Positions 8,780-18,030 of a stretch of DNA of 64,000 nt are shown here, one piece after another. This DNA is from Verrucomicrobium sp. GTDB taxonomy: Bacteria; Verrucomicrobiota; Verrucomicrobiia; Methylacidiphilales; UBA1321. The notes below the pieces were generated by a model. That model was not told the origin of the DNA. It worked only from the letters and a program-made list of their open reading frames with translations, and ran no database searches. How positions within the stretch are numbered: position 1 is the first letter of the stretch; every line of letters begins with the position of its first letter. The translations under genes were made by a program, and so were the position numbers. The stretch covers positions 235,463-299,462 of the forward strand of contig JAFIGT010000039.1 of NCBI GenBank assembly GCA_017849585.1, read 5' to 3'.

Positions 8780-11097
8780 GCGTGTGATTCTCCGATCAGA
8801 TCGACCACCGCATGGATGAGCGAGGCGTCGTGAAAGCTGCTTTTGGTGAGATAATAGTTGGCGCCGGCATCGAGTCCGCGCAAGCGATCTTCCTCGCGGT
8901 CCTTGTAGGACACGATGACGACCGGGAGCGCTTTCAGACGGGCATCCTGCCGGATATGGCGCACGAGCTCAATGCCGTTCATGCGGGGCATGTCGATATC
9001 GCTGATGATCAGGTCGTAGTCGCCGAGACGGACCGAGTTCCAGCCTTCCATTCCGTCGACGGCGGAGTCGACCTGATAGCCGGCGGCTTCGAGGAGCTTG
9101 CGTTCCAGTTCGCGCACGGTGACGGAGTCGTCCACCACGAGCACATGCTTGGTTTTCTTCTGCTCCACGGCGTCGCCTTGACGGCGTGTACGCGAAAGGC
9201 TGCCGCCACTCATTTGCGCCTCAATGGAGCAGACTAGGTCATCCACATCGAGAATGAGCAGGGCGCGGCCATCTTCCATCACGGAGGCGGCGCTGATGTC
9301 GGGCACTTTGCCGAGTCGCGGGTCGAGCGGGCGTACGACGACGCGGCGTTCGCCAATGAAGGCGTCCACTTCGACTCCGTAACGGCGCTCGCGGTTGCCG
9401 ACGATGACAATGACGATTTCCTGACGGGGGGAATCCTCTGGTGGCAGGCCGAGTACCTCGGTGGCGGAGACGAGGGGAATAAACGCTCCGTCGAGTCGGA
9501 AGCCTACTCGTTCGTTTTCCATTTCCAGCGCAGCGAGGGTTGTCTTGTACATGCGCTCGATGCGTGCGAGAGGGAACGCATACGGTTCACCGCCAATAGT
9601 GGTCAGAAGCGCGCGAATAACGGAGCGGGTGACGGGCAGTTGCAGGAGGAAGGTGGTGCCGGCGCCGGGTTGGGATTGAATCGAAACGGTGCCGCCGAGT
9701 TCCTGTACGGTGGCATGCACAACATCGAGTCCCACGCCGCGACCGGAAATATCGGTTACTCGCTCGGAAGTGGAGAAGCCGGGGAGGAAAAGAAATTCGA
9801 AGAGTTCCGCATCGGAAAGTCCCCGGCCCATTTCTTCCGTGACCAGTCCTTTTTCTGTCGCTTTGATGCGCAGCCGGTTGACGTCGATGCCGCGACCGGT
9901 GTCGCTAATGGAGATGTTCAAACGGCCTGCATGATGGCGGGCTTCGAGACGAAGGATGGCTTCGGCGGGTTTGCCTGCCTGCTCACGTTCGGCGGGGAGT
10001 TCGATGCCGTGATCGAGTGCATTGCGAACGATGTGGCCGAGCGGCGCTTCCAGCTTTTCCAGGCTGTCGCGATCCACGAGGGTATCCTGCCCGAGGATCT
10101 CCAGTTTCACGTTTTTGCCGAGTCGACGCGCTAGGTCGCGCACCATACGTGGGAAGGCGATGGTACCTTCGCGGAATGGACGCATGCGGCTGACGATGAC
10201 CTGACGGTAGAGCCGTTCGGTGAGTGATGTGGCGCGCTGTGTGTACGCCTCGAGTTCGATCGTGCGCTGAGCGATCAGGCGAATGGTGTCGTTTAGCCTG
10301 CGGTGCGCCTCGTGCCAGAGTGCTTCGGCTTCCTCCGGGGGGAGTCCGTTTGTCATCGAGGTGTGCATCTCTGAGAGCAATCCGGCGAGGCGGATCTGTG
10401 CCTTGCGGATGGTTTCGAGATTGCCGACGTACGGCTCGAGGTTTGAGGTCTCGACCAGCGTTTCGGCGGCGATGCTCAGCAGTTGATCAAGCGTTTCGGC
10501 GGTGACCCGCACGGCCTTGTTGCGATCTTCCGCGCTTTCGGCTTTTTCCACCACGGGAGAAGCAACGGCGGCCGGGGCTGGCGTCGTAGCTGCAGCGGTG
10601 GCTGCGACGGGAACGACCGGGGCCGCGGGCGCAGGTTCCACTTCCGGAGTGGGAATGGGAATCGAAGTGGCGGCGGTTTCGGTCACCGCAGTAGGTGGTG
10701 CTTCCTCGCCGAGAAACTGACGGATTTCGCTCTGCAGACTTTGCAATTCACCTTCTTGTGCGGTCAGCCACGGGTTGATTTCCTCCTCAGGCAGGGCCTT
10801 GAGTTTGGTAAAGAAATCAACGGCACGCAGCAGTACGTCGACATGCGTGGCGGTGAGGGTGAGTTTGCCTTCCTGCGCTGCGACAAAGGCATCTTCCATC
10901 GCATGCGCGAGCGTGACCACCGTGTCGAGTCCCACAATCCGGGCTGCGCCCTTGATCGAGTGGGCTGAGCGCATCAGCGTCTCGAGCGTAGTCGGATCGC
11001 CCGGTTTGCTTTCTAGTGCGAGCAGTCCTTCACTCAAGGCGGCTCCGTGGCTTTCGACTTCCGCGCGGAACAGGTCGATGAGGGAGAAGTCGCTCAT
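8776..11097 (-). CDS. cheA: hybrid chemosensory histidine kinase CheA-REC (WspE-like)
   Basis: A 773-residue hybrid kinase. Domains in order: HPt (1-105) with H46 in RSAHSIKGAAR; a Pro/Ala/Val-rich linker (about 130-185) in place of a clear P2 domain; dimerisation helices; HATPase with N-box IVRNALDHGIE, SDTGRGID and SGRGVGLDVV; a CheW-like coupling domain; and a C-terminal receiver (about 650-770) with phosphoacceptor D700 in LIISDIDMP. The fused receiver and absent P2 are typical of WspE-class kinases. It would autophosphorylate at H46 in the receptor array and pass phosphate to its own receiver, CheB and the REC-PP2C protein. It overlaps the genes on both sides by 4 bp. Confidence 0.97.
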   Translation of the reverse strand: MSDFSLIDLFRAEVESHGAALSEGLLALESKPGDPTTLETLMRSAHSIKGAARIVGLDTVVTLAHAMEDAFVAAQEGKLTLTATHVDVLLRAVDFFTKLKALPEEEINPWLTAQEGELQSLQSEIRQFLGEEAPPTAVTETAATSIPIPTPEVEPAPAAPVVPVAATAAATTPAPAAVASPVVEKAESAEDRNKAVRVTAETLDQLLSIAAETLVETSNLEPYVGNLETIRKAQIRLAGLLSEMHTSMTNGLPPEEAEALWHEAHRRLNDTIRLIAQRTIELEAYTQRATSLTERLYRQVIVSRMRPFREGTIAFPRMVRDLARRLGKNVKLEILGQDTLVDRDSLEKLEAPLGHIVRNALDHGIELPAEREQAGKPAEAILRLEARHHAGRLNISISDTGRGIDVNRLRIKATEKGLVTEEMGRGLSDAELFEFLFLPGFSTSERVTDISGRGVGLDVVHATVQELGGTVSIQSQPGAGTTFLLQLPVTRSVIRALLTTIGGEPYAFPLARIERMYKTTLAALEMENERVGFRLDGAFIPLVSATEVLGLPPEDSPRQEIVIVIVGNRERRYGVEVDAFIGERRVVVRPLDPRLGKVPDISAASVMEDGRALLILDVDDLVCSIEAQMSGGSLSRTRRQGDAVEQKKTKHVLVVDDSVTVRELERKLLEAAGYQVDSAVDGMEGWNSVRLGDYDLIISDIDMPRMNGIELVRHIRQDARLKALPVVIVSYKDREEDRLRGLDAGANYYLTKSSFHDASLIHAVVDLIGESHA

Positions 11098-11771
11098 TGC
11101 AAACTCCTTTTCAATCCAGCGAAGAGAAGTTCATCGTCGATGCGGTTCACGATCCGCCCATCGAGCTCAAACATCGTGGTGAGATAAGTGGTAGAAGGGT
11201 CATTCTCGTCCGAAGGAACGGCCATTGCGGAGTCGGAGGTGAGTAGATGGAGTCCGAGCATTTCATCGACCGGGAAGACCCAGCGCTCACCCTGTTTTTC
11301 AATCAGCGCCATGCGTGGCAGGATGCGCTTGCGACCGGCAACGAGGGGTTCCGATTTCAGCCGCAGCAATTCCGGCAGCGAGAAGGCAAGTTGCAATTCG
11401 CCCTGAAGTGCCACCAGTCCGAGCACCACATTGGTGTTGCGGTGCGGGATGGGATGAATGGGGCGCGGTTCCAGAATGCGTTTGAAGACGGATGTGCGCA
11501 AGGCGAGTACATGGTTGCCGAGGCGGAAAATGGCGAGGGAAACCGTGTCGGTGGGTTGGGTCTCCTTGGGCCGGGCCATGATCTCTGCCCATTGACGGCG
11601 GTACTCGTCGGAGGCCGTTTGTTCGAGTTGATGACGGCCGCTCTGAATGTAGACCGGGCAATTGTGGCAGTGGATCTCCTCCGCAAGCTTTGGGCACGAC
11701 GCATCCCCCCAGATGCCGATGGAGCGCCAGCAAATCTCGGGCGGTGTCAAGGTGGAGGGTGTGACGGTCAT
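11094..11771 (-). CDS. CheW-like coupling protein with N-terminal cysteine motif (WspD-like)
   Basis: A 225-residue coupling protein. Residues 75-220 form a CheW domain. The N-terminal 70 residues carry a conserved cysteine pattern, CW at C14, GDASC at C26 and CHNCPVY at C35/C38, also found in WspD proteins; it might bind a metal or form disulphides. CheW domains bridge receptor tips to CheA. The gene overlaps cheR and cheA by 4 bp each. Having two couplers (this and the shorter one upstream) again matches the Wsp layout. The exact job of the cysteines is not known from sequence. Confidence 0.93.
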   Translation of the reverse strand: MTVTPSTLTPPEICWRSIGIWGDASCPKLAEEIHCHNCPVYIQSGRHQLEQTASDEYRRQWAEIMARPKETQPTDTVSLAIFRLGNHVLALRTSVFKRILEPRPIHPIPHRNTNVVLGLVALQGELQLAFSLPELLRLKSEPLVAGRKRILPRMALIEKQGERWVFPVDEMLGLHLLTSDSAMAVPSDENDPSTTYLTTMFELDGRIVNRIDDELLFAGLKRSLQ

Positions 11772-12973
11772 ACTTCAGGTTGCAAGGATTGCACACGTCG
11801 GATACGCGCTTCAAGACGCGCGGCGGCGGCGTGATCACCTTCCCTTTCCAGGACATTTTTCAGTCGTTGCAGGGAATTCAGGTGTCGTGGAAAAAGATAG
11901 AGCGATTTTTGCCACGCGTCCTTGGCGGCGGCGATGTCTTGGCGCAGTTCGTGCGCTTCGCCGAGGAGGTAGTACAGCTCCGGATGAATCCGCGTGTGGC
12001 TGAGGGCGGCCTGTCCGATGCTGTGCGCGGTTTCGCCATCCTGCCGTTCAATTGCTTCCTTCATTTCATGGAGGAGGGCGGACAGCGGAGGCTTGTGAAT
12101 GGGCGTCATCGGTGTGACGAGATTCGCGACAGAATCGGTGGGGGGAAGATTTGCTCGCCGGGAAGGAGGAGGCGGTGCGCCTTTTGGATAGTAGGCGAAG
12201 GCAGAGGCATTGCGCGCCATGCTGAAATGGGCACTGAGGTCAGAAAAGGCGTCGGCATGGCCGATAAAGAGAATGCCGTCTGGACGCAAGAGTTTACGAA
12301 AGAGTTCCACGGCCTGCCGTCGCCACGATTGATTGAGATAAATGAGCAGGTTGCGGCAGAAGATGGCGTGATAGGAACCGGGGATTTCTGGAAAAGGAAA
12401 TTGCTGGAAGGTGCCATGCGCGAATCGCACCGTGTCGCGTACGCGCGGAAGCAGGTCGAAACAATCCGGGGTGATCTCGCTGAAATGCCGTTGCAATACA
12501 TCGAGATTTTTTCCACGAAAATCGTGGAGGCTGTACCGTGCCACGCGGGCGCGATGCAGTGCTTCATGGCTGACGTCGACGGCGTCGATATGGAACGATT
12601 CCGGCGCATTCCCTGCATCGAGCAGGGTCATCGCGATGGAGTAGGGTTCCTCGCCAGTGGAGCAAGGCAGGCTGAGCAGATGCAGCGGTGAGGCGGCGGA
12701 GTAGTCACCCCATTGTTTACGGGCATGGACGGCGAGAAAATCAAAAGGCGCTTGATCACGAAAAAACCATGTCTCCGGTACCACGACCTGTTCTATGAGC
12801 GCATTTTGCTCCTCGGCATTTGATAGGAGCAAATCCCGGTATGCACCGATGTCGGTGATCTGCAGCGCGAGCATTCTCTCCTGCAGCGCGGCCTCAATGC
12901 CGGGCAGGCCAACGGAATGGGCTTCCAATCCGATGCGCTGCGCCAGGAAATCGAGGATGCTGGGGAGGATCAT
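11768..12973 (-). CDS. cheR: chemotaxis protein methyltransferase CheR with C-terminal TPR (WspC-like)
   Basis: A 401-residue protein. The N-terminal CheR domain (about 1-270) has the helical CheR_N part, the VVPETWFFRD motif, the SAM-binding PCSTGEEPYS motif, and FCRNLLIYL in the catalytic core. After a proline-rich linker the C-terminus (about 300-400) has helix pairs consistent with TPR repeats (LYYLLGEAHELRQD, DAWQKSLYLFP), as in WspC. It methylates receptor glutamates using SAM. It overlaps the downstream coupler gene by 4 bp, with 140 bp to the upstream cheW gene. Assignment is firm; the TPR call rests on pattern only. Confidence 0.96.
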   Translation of the reverse strand: MILPSILDFLAQRIGLEAHSVGLPGIEAALQERMLALQITDIGAYRDLLLSNAEEQNALIEQVVVPETWFFRDQAPFDFLAVHARKQWGDYSAASPLHLLSLPCSTGEEPYSIAMTLLDAGNAPESFHIDAVDVSHEALHRARVARYSLHDFRGKNLDVLQRHFSEITPDCFDLLPRVRDTVRFAHGTFQQFPFPEIPGSYHAIFCRNLLIYLNQSWRRQAVELFRKLLRPDGILFIGHADAFSDLSAHFSMARNASAFAYYPKGAPPPPSRRANLPPTDSVANLVTPMTPIHKPPLSALLHEMKEAIERQDGETAHSIGQAALSHTRIHPELYYLLGEAHELRQDIAAAKDAWQKSLYLFPRHLNSLQRLKNVLEREGDHAAAARLEARIRRVQSLQPEV

Positions 12974-13113
12974 GGTGATGAAAGGTCAAACTTCAAAAGT
13001 TACAGGTCAAAAGGAGGACGCTGAAGCTGATTTTGCTAGCTGAAAAATACTCCAGATGAGGCATCGTGCCCACTTTTGACTTTTTCATTGTATCTTTGAT
13101 TTTGAAATTTGAC

Positions 13114-13560
13114 TTATCCCAACACCAGATCGAGCACGACGGTGGGGAGCAGTCGATCCAGATGGAGCAACTGCACGGTGCCGTAGCCGTCGAGAGTCAG
13201 GGGCGTCTTGAAAGCAGCTTCGTCGATTTGTTGATCGGTGGTGTGGAGTTGTGCCGGGGTGATCGTGACGGTTTCAGTGACTTTTTCTGCGAGGAGGCCG
13301 ATGATGCGATCTGGATATTTCGGAGACGCACGACGCACGAGAATAATGCGGGTGCTCAGGAGCGGTGGGCAGGCAGATTGACCTGTCAGCAGGCCGAGAT
13401 CGATGATTGGCGTGGGGGTGCCGCGATAGGAAAATTCGCCAGCGACGAAATCGTGCGGCTGGCTGCCGTGGAGGAGCTCCACATAAGGCGCCACCTCCAC
13501 GATTTCGCTGGCGTCGAGTCCGAACCGTTCCGTGCCGATGGTGAAAAGCAGGGCGAGCAT
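13114..13560 (-). CDS. cheW: CheW-type coupling protein (WspB-like)
   Basis: A 148-residue single-domain CheW. Visible elements are the start MLALLFTIGTERFGLD, IVEVAPYVEL, the YRGTPTPIIDL segment and IGLLAEKVTE, followed by a C-terminal LHLDRLLP stretch. It links the receptor to the hybrid CheA. It lies between the receptor gene (165 bp upstream) and cheR (140 bp downstream) on the same strand, as wspB does. Both spacers are longer than elsewhere in the operon and AT-richer. A direct GGTCAAA(A/C) repeat occurs in the downstream spacer. The family is clear; partner specificity against the second coupler is inferred. Confidence 0.93.
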   Translation of the reverse strand: MLALLFTIGTERFGLDASEIVEVAPYVELLHGSQPHDFVAGEFSYRGTPTPIIDLGLLTGQSACPPLLSTRIILVRRASPKYPDRIIGLLAEKVTETVTITPAQLHTTDQQIDEAAFKTPLTLDGYGTVQLLHLDRLLPTVVLDLVLG

Positions 13561-13724
13561 GATGGATCGGAGGGAAAAGGTTTTCAGTTCAATGTCTTCG
13601 GTTTTCGGTGGAAGATGGGGTAATAGTCAGTGTCGGATTTCCCGGCAATTTCGCTGAGGTGTTTGGCCTTGGATTAGTTGTCTTTCACTAAAAACTTCGA
13701 ACTGTAAACGTCTTCCATCCCGTC

Positions 13725-15986
13725 TCACGCTACCTTGAACTTGGTAATTTCCTCCTTCAGGCCTTGCACGGCGCGGTGCAGTTGCTCGGCGGCGAGATTG
13801 AATTCCCGGATCGATACGGCTGATTGGCGCGCCGCATCGGTGAGCTGCAGCATGGCGTCGTTGATTTGTTGTGCGCCCTGAGACTGCGCTTGCATGCCTT
13901 CGTGGACCGCTTCGAAGCGCGGCGTGAGCGCCTGCACTTGGTCGATGATCCGGCCGAATTGCTGGCCGAGTTGCGACGCGGTATCGACGCCGCGGCGGAC
14001 TTCCTCGCTGAACTTGTCCATCTCCATCACTCCGGTTGATACAGAGGTCTGCATTTCGCGGATCATCTGTTCGATGTCGAGAGTGGCGACGGCCGTTTGA
14101 TCGGCGAGGCGGCGGATTTCGCGCGCCACAACGCTGAAGCCGAGACCGTACTCGCCCGCCTTTTCCGCTTCGATGGCGGCGTTGAGAGAAAGGAGATTGG
14201 TCTGGTCAGCGACCTTTGTGATCGTGGTGATGACGCTGCCAATGTTGTTGGCCTTGTCATTGATGATCGAAAGCTTGGAGGAGATGGTGCCGGTCGATTG
14301 CGCGAGCTTGCGCATGGCCTCTTCCATCCCGCCGATGCTGGTATGCGCGGCAGCGGCCTGCGAACCGGTCTGGTTCGCCACGATGGTGACGTCGTCCATC
14401 GTCTTGAGCAGTTCCTGAGATGTGGCGGAAATTTCTTTCACCGCTGCGGCGATTTCGCTCGTGGAGGTGCCGAAGTTTTGCACGGTCGATTCCTGCTGCT
14501 TCGACGTGGCGCTGATCTGCGTGGCAGTGGAGATGAGCTGGATGCTCGCGCTCTTCACCTGGCTGATCAACGAGTAGAGATTGTCGATCATCGTGCGCAC
14601 GGCACAGAAGAGGCGACCGGTCTCGTCGCGGGTCTTGGAGAAGCGCTCGGTCACGGAACTGTTGCCGTCGTCGATTCTCTTTTTGGTGAGCGAGCAGGTT
14701 TCCGCGCCGGCCAGTTGACCGGCCTCGAGCAAGTTGCCTTCGGCGATGCGGCCTGCGATTACGGTGACTTGCGCGATGGGGCGCGCGATGTGCGCGGAGA
14801 TGAAGAGCGCCAGCCAGATGGCGATGGCCAAGCCGATGACGCCGCCGCCGATGGAGAGATAGAGCAGGCTGCGCAATTCACGGTGGGTATTTTCGCGGGC
14901 CTCGTCGAAGTCGGACTGCGGGGCTTGAGCGATGATCACCCAATCCCACGGCTTGAAGTATTGATATTGAAGAATCTGGTGGGTGACTTCGCCGTTGGCG
15001 GGATTACGCAGCATGACGTGCATTTCCCCCGACTCATTGGGACGCAGCTTGACGGCATGCTGGAGAATGTCCTGAATGTAATATTTGCCGTCGACATCCT
15101 GTTCGTTGATGAGGTTTTGGCCGTCGTACTTGGCATCCTTGGAGATTACGCATTCGCCCCTCAGGTCGCGGGCTTCGCTGGCACCGCTTGACGTGGCGTA
15201 GAGGATATAGATGGCACCTGTCTTGCCGACTTGGGTTTCAGCCAGGATTTTGCGCATGGCTGGGGCTGCATCGCGGCGAATGCCGACATAGAACATGCCG
15301 ATAATCTCGCCCTTGCTATTGCGCAGCGGTGCGTAGGCCGTCATATACCAGTTATTCACGACGAAGGCGCGTCCGCGGAAAGTTTCGCCGCCGAGAACTG
15401 AGGCGATGACCGGATTGGGCTTGCCGTCGGGATTGACCGCAGGGATGTAGGTGGAGATGGCGCGGGAACCGTCTTTGTTCGGCACGCTGGTGGCGACGCG
15501 CAACATATCGCCGGCCTCATTTATTCTCTGGAAGATGGTGCAGGTGGCCGTGGTGATGTCGGTGACTTCATCGATAATGGGGGTTTTGATCTTGAAATCC
15601 GGGTTGGGCTGAAGCCACGTATTGCCCACCATGAACCGGGGGAGGGAGACGGTGGTGGATTTCAGATTGAACTGGTTGATGGCATTCCAGGTGACATTCG
15701 GGTTGGTGAAGTGCACTTCGCCACCGTACTTCAGCAGGGACTGTCCCATGCTGAGGGAATGGTCGACGTACTTTTGGATCATCGAATTCGAGATTTCGAC
15801 GGTGCTGTACGCATCATCAGCCGCGCGGTCGATCAACTGGTAGCTATAGTTGTCGATGGCCTTTTGCATCTGTGCGTTGACGCGCTGTTCCTTCCAGTAA
15901 ACGAGAAGGGAGCCGGTGACAGTCGGCACCAGCGCGGCGAGGACGCCCAGGATGATGATCTTATTGCGGAGATTTAGGTCGAACAT
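13725..15986 (-). CDS. methyl-accepting chemotaxis receptor with Cache-type sensor (WspA-like)
   Basis: A 753-residue receptor. A transmembrane helix near the N-terminus (about 10-30) is followed by a periplasmic region of about 340 residues that looks like a Cache3/Cache2-type sensor (segments [19 protein letters not shown] and GMFYVGIR). A second transmembrane helix lies at about 375-400, then HAMP and a long coiled-coil signalling domain with the hairpin tip motif [16 protein letters not shown](L) and [11 protein letters not shown]. The signalling tip contacts CheA and CheW. I chose the ATG at 15986; an in-frame TTG at 15995 would add three residues. The ligand cannot be read from sequence. 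It heads the chemosensory genes, with one STAS gene 65 bp upstream. Confidence 0.95.
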   Translation of the reverse strand: MFDLNLRNKIIILGVLAALVPTVTGSLLVYWKEQRVNAQMQKAIDNYSYQLIDRAADDAYSTVEISNSMIQKYVDHSLSMGQSLLKYGGEVHFTNPNVTWNAINQFNLKSTTVSLPRFMVGNTWLQPNPDFKIKTPIIDEVTDITTATCTIFQRINEAGDMLRVATSVPNKDGSRAISTYIPAVNPDGKPNPVIASVLGGETFRGRAFVVNNWYMTAYAPLRNSKGEIIGMFYVGIRRDAAPAMRKILAETQVGKTGAIYILYATSSGASEARDLRGECVISKDAKYDGQNLINEQDVDGKYYIQDILQHAVKLRPNESGEMHVMLRNPANGEVTHQILQYQYFKPWDWVIIAQAPQSDFDEARENTHRELRSLLYLSIGGGVIGLAIAIWLALFISAHIARPIAQVTVIAGRIAEGNLLEAGQLAGAETCSLTKKRIDDGNSSVTERFSKTRDETGRLFCAVRTMIDNLYSLISQVKSASIQLISTATQISATSKQQESTVQNFGTSTSEIAAAVKEISATSQELLKTMDDVTIVANQTGSQAAAAHTSIGGMEEAMRKLAQSTGTISSKLSIINDKANNIGSVITTITKVADQTNLLSLNAAIEAEKAGEYGLGFSVVAREIRRLADQTAVATLDIEQMIREMQTSVSTGVMEMDKFSEEVRRGVDTASQLGQQFGRIIDQVQALTPRFEAVHEGMQAQSQGAQQINDAMLQLTDAARQSAVSIREFNLAAEQLHRAVQGLKEEITKFKVA

Positions 15987-16051
15987 AAAACACAACTACG
16001 TTCCGACCCGGGGCCGCAATGCCACGGGTCGAAGCGTGGACTCAAGGCCGG

Positions 16052-16384
16052 TTAGAGGCCTTTGACGGCTTCATCCCGTGTGGCAAACACTTGGTAGGGG
16101 ATGGAGAAACCGGCAATGTCAAAAATGCGTTGCACTTCGGGCTGGAGCGAGCAGCAGACTAGTTTGCCACCGGCGCGTTCGAGGCTCTTGGCAGCGAAGA
16201 AAAGTTCGCGTAATCCGGCGCTGCCGATGTATTCCACGGCGGCCATGTCGACGACGAGCTTGGTGGCTCCGGCGCTGAGCAGGGGAGTGAAAACCTTCTT
16301 GAGTTCTATGGCCGCGGCAGGGTCGAGACGACCGGAGATGGCGACGACGTCAATGGAATCCACTTTGCTCGTTTCAGTTTGCAT
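16052..16384 (-). CDS. STAS-domain anti-sigma factor antagonist (first)
   Basis: A 110-residue RsbV/SpoIIAA-type protein. The family motif YIGSAGLREL carries the phosphorylatable serine S55. In such switches an RsbW-type kinase phosphorylates this serine, and a SpoIIE-type phosphatase removes the phosphate so the antagonist can capture the kinase. It sits 65 bp upstream of the receptor gene on the same strand, so it may be the first gene of the chemosensory operon. A strong terminator separates it from the two ATPase genes upstream. This physical link is the best sequence argument that the REC-PP2C output acts on STAS proteins. The cognate kinase is inferred to be one of the two neighbours. 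Confidence 0.92.
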   Translation of the reverse strand: MQTETSKVDSIDVVAISGRLDPAAAIELKKVFTPLLSAGATKLVVDMAAVEYIGSAGLRELFFAAKSLERAGGKLVCCSLQPEVQRIFDIAGFSIPYQVFATRDEAVKGL

Positions 16385-16481
16385 AAGAAGGGGGTAGGTT
16401 GCGCTCTTTCACTACTACTGGTTAGCGTCCCGCAACGCAAGTCACTTTCGCAGAGACTTTTTGCGGGCGTAAAATCAGGCC

Positions 16482-16512
16482 AAAAAGAAGGGGCGCGTCG
16501 TAACGCGCCCCT
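16482..16512 (-). terminator. rho-independent terminator between ATPase and STAS genes
   Basis: The perfect 10-bp GC-rich stem AGGGGCGCGT / ACGCGCCCCT has a 4-nt CGTA loop. On the minus strand it is followed by TTCTTTTTGG. It ends the transcript carrying the two RsbW-like genes, 21 bp past a stop codon. Confidence 0.85.
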
Positions 16513-16533
16513 GGACGATTCGATCCCCAGCAC

Positions 16534-16992
16534 TCAACTGCGGCCCATGCTCGGGCTGCGTCCCAGCCGCTTGCGCATGACCAGCATGTTACCATGGGGC
16601 TGGGGTCGGTATTCCAGATCGTCCATGACCTCGCGAACGAGGAAGAGTCCGAGACTCGCGGGAGTCTCCATGCTTTCGGATTCGCCACCGCCGGCCATCG
16701 CCATAGCTGGAGCGGGAACACGAAGCGGATTAAAGGGACGGGCGTCGTCGGTGATCTCGAGGATCAATTCATCGTCCTCCACCGTCACGCGCACTTCGAT
16801 TTCGTGGGCGCGGTCGCTTTCGTAGCCGTAGAGGATCGTGTTGGTGATGATCTCTTCGACGGCAAGCTTGAGTGCGTAGGTGGTCCGGGAATCGAGCCGT
16901 TGAATCAGGCTATACTGCTCCACGGCATCCATGAGTCGGCTTAACTCCTGAAAGTCATTCTTCAGCCGGTAGATGAGTGGAGGAACACCCAT
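16534..16992 (-). CDS. RsbW-like serine kinase / anti-sigma ATPase (GHKL fold), copy 1
   Basis: A protein of about 152 residues with the GHKL HATPase_c_2 fold of anti-sigma kinases. It has an N-box-like helix AVEEIITNTILYGY, a G1-type ITDDARPFNP and a G2-type SLGLFLVREV, followed by a short basic tail. Such proteins bind a sigma factor or another target and phosphorylate the serine of a STAS antagonist. I chose the ATG at 16992 (MGVPPLIYRLKNDF), which fits the usual start of the family; an upstream in-frame ATG at 17031 would add 13 residues. Neither has a good ribosome binding site. It follows the second ATPase gene closely and ends at a strong terminator. Confidence 0.88.
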   Translation of the reverse strand: MGVPPLIYRLKNDFQELSRLMDAVEQYSLIQRLDSRTTYALKLAVEEIITNTILYGYESDRAHEIEVRVTVEDDELILEITDDARPFNPLRVPAPAMAMAGGGESESMETPASLGLFLVREVMDDLEYRPQPHGNMLVMRKRLGRSPSMGRS

Positions 16993-17083
16993 AGCCGTAC
17001 TATCGCATATCCCCCAGGAAATGCACGTCAAATTGTCTCTAAAATAGAGATATTATTAATCGATATAAATTCCCGCAAAGACC

Positions 17084-17500
17084 CTAATAATCGAGTCGCA
17101 TCTCGAGGATATTTCGGCCGTTTTCGCGGCGATAATCGAGGGCGGACATCGACTTTTTCACGAGGTGAATGCCGAGTCCGCCGATGGGCCGTTCGGCCAG
17201 GGGTTTGTCCAGATCGGGCTCGGCCGAGGAGAGGGGATTGAACTCGTGGCCGTCGTCTTCGAGACGGATGGTGAGGCGGTTCGGTTCCTGGCACAGGTGA
17301 ATGAGAATCTCGTGCGCGTTGGCGTCATCATACCCGTACTTGATGATGTTGGTGCACATCTCTTCGAGGGCGAGGTGGGCTTTGTAGGCGATGGCAGAAG
17401 GGGCGTCGTGAGACTGGAGAAATTCCTCCACTGAGTCGATCATGCGCGGCAACTCGGCATAATCGTTGCCGAGTCGTACCTCAAGTTCGGTCTTCTTCAT
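17084..17500 (-). CDS. RsbW-like serine kinase / anti-sigma ATPase (GHKL fold), copy 2
   Basis: A 138-residue GHKL ATPase of the RsbW/SpoIIAB group. Visible features are the N-box ALEEMCTNIIKYGYDD, the G1 box LEDDGHEFNP, the G2 box GGLGIHLVKK and a final beta strand NILEMRLDY. The expected role is to bind a sigma factor (or other partner) and phosphorylate a STAS antagonist. It resembles copy 1 only at family level, so the two are likely paralogues with different partners, not a fresh duplication. It lies between the second STAS gene (about 65 bp upstream) and copy 1 (about 90 bp downstream) on the same strand. No sigma factor gene is in the window. Confidence 0.92.
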   Translation of the reverse strand: MKKTELEVRLGNDYAELPRMIDSVEEFLQSHDAPSAIAYKAHLALEEMCTNIIKYGYDDANAHEILIHLCQEPNRLTIRLEDDGHEFNPLSSAEPDLDKPLAERPIGGLGIHLVKKSMSALDYRRENGRNILEMRLDY

Positions 17501-17566
17501 GAATGAAGGCGAGACTGTTCGAAAGCGGCGAAAAACTCAAGGCGCGTCTGGTGACCCGTTTTCCGT

Positions 17567-17908
17567 TTACGCCTTGCAAGCGGACAGCGCCTCGTCTTTG
17601 CCCGTGACGATGGGGATGAACTCCTCGATGTTGGAGAGGCGCAGTGTCTCGCGAATGTTTGGCTGGGGATTGATGAGAATCAGCCGGGCTTGATTTGCTT
17701 CGAGAGATTTCGCCACACTGATGAAAAGGCGGATGGCGAGCGAGGAAATGAACGTGACTTCGGAGAGATCAACAAAAGCGGGCTTGTGACGGGAGGCCGT
17801 GTAGCCGGTGAATTGGGTTTCAATGGCTCCAACACCGACAATATCCAGACGTCCGCTCAAGGCCAGATGAGTGTAATCCGCCGCTGCTTCGATCACGCGC
17901 AAATTCAT
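17567..17908 (-). CDS. STAS-domain anti-sigma factor antagonist (second)
   Basis: A 113-residue single STAS domain with the motif FISSLAIRLF, where S55/S56 occupy the phosphorylated position. The family alternates between free (dephosphorylated, kinase-binding) and phosphorylated states. It is the first gene of the minus-strand unit with both RsbW-like ATPases. A promoter-like element lies 10-40 bp upstream in the AT-rich region shared with the divergent ABC operon. With the STAS protein at 16052 it makes two antagonists for two kinases. Which pairs with which is not visible from sequence. Confidence 0.92.
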   Translation of the reverse strand: MNLRVIEAAADYTHLALSGRLDIVGVGAIETQFTGYTASRHKPAFVDLSEVTFISSLAIRLFISVAKSLEANQARLILINPQPNIRETLRLSNIEEFIPIVTGKDEALSACKA

Positions 17909-17918
17909 ATTAGGTTGA

Positions 17919-17948
17919 ATAATGTGTTTATTAGTTTAGTAAAGTCAA
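17919..17948 (-). promoter_or_regulatory. candidate sigma-70-type promoter of the partner-switching genes
   Basis: On the minus strand, TTGACT (-35, 17948-17943) is followed after 18 bp by CATTAT (-10, 17924-17919), about 10 bp before the STAS start codon. The surrounding 120 bp are AT-rich compared with flanking genes. The short leader and imperfect -10 keep confidence low. Confidence 0.3.
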
Positions 17949-18030
17949 AGACTTTTCGTCCCGACGCGAAATTGTGACAAAACAGAAAAAACCTTGCTTC
18001 CCCCTAACCCTTTCCGCATAACTCCGCGCG

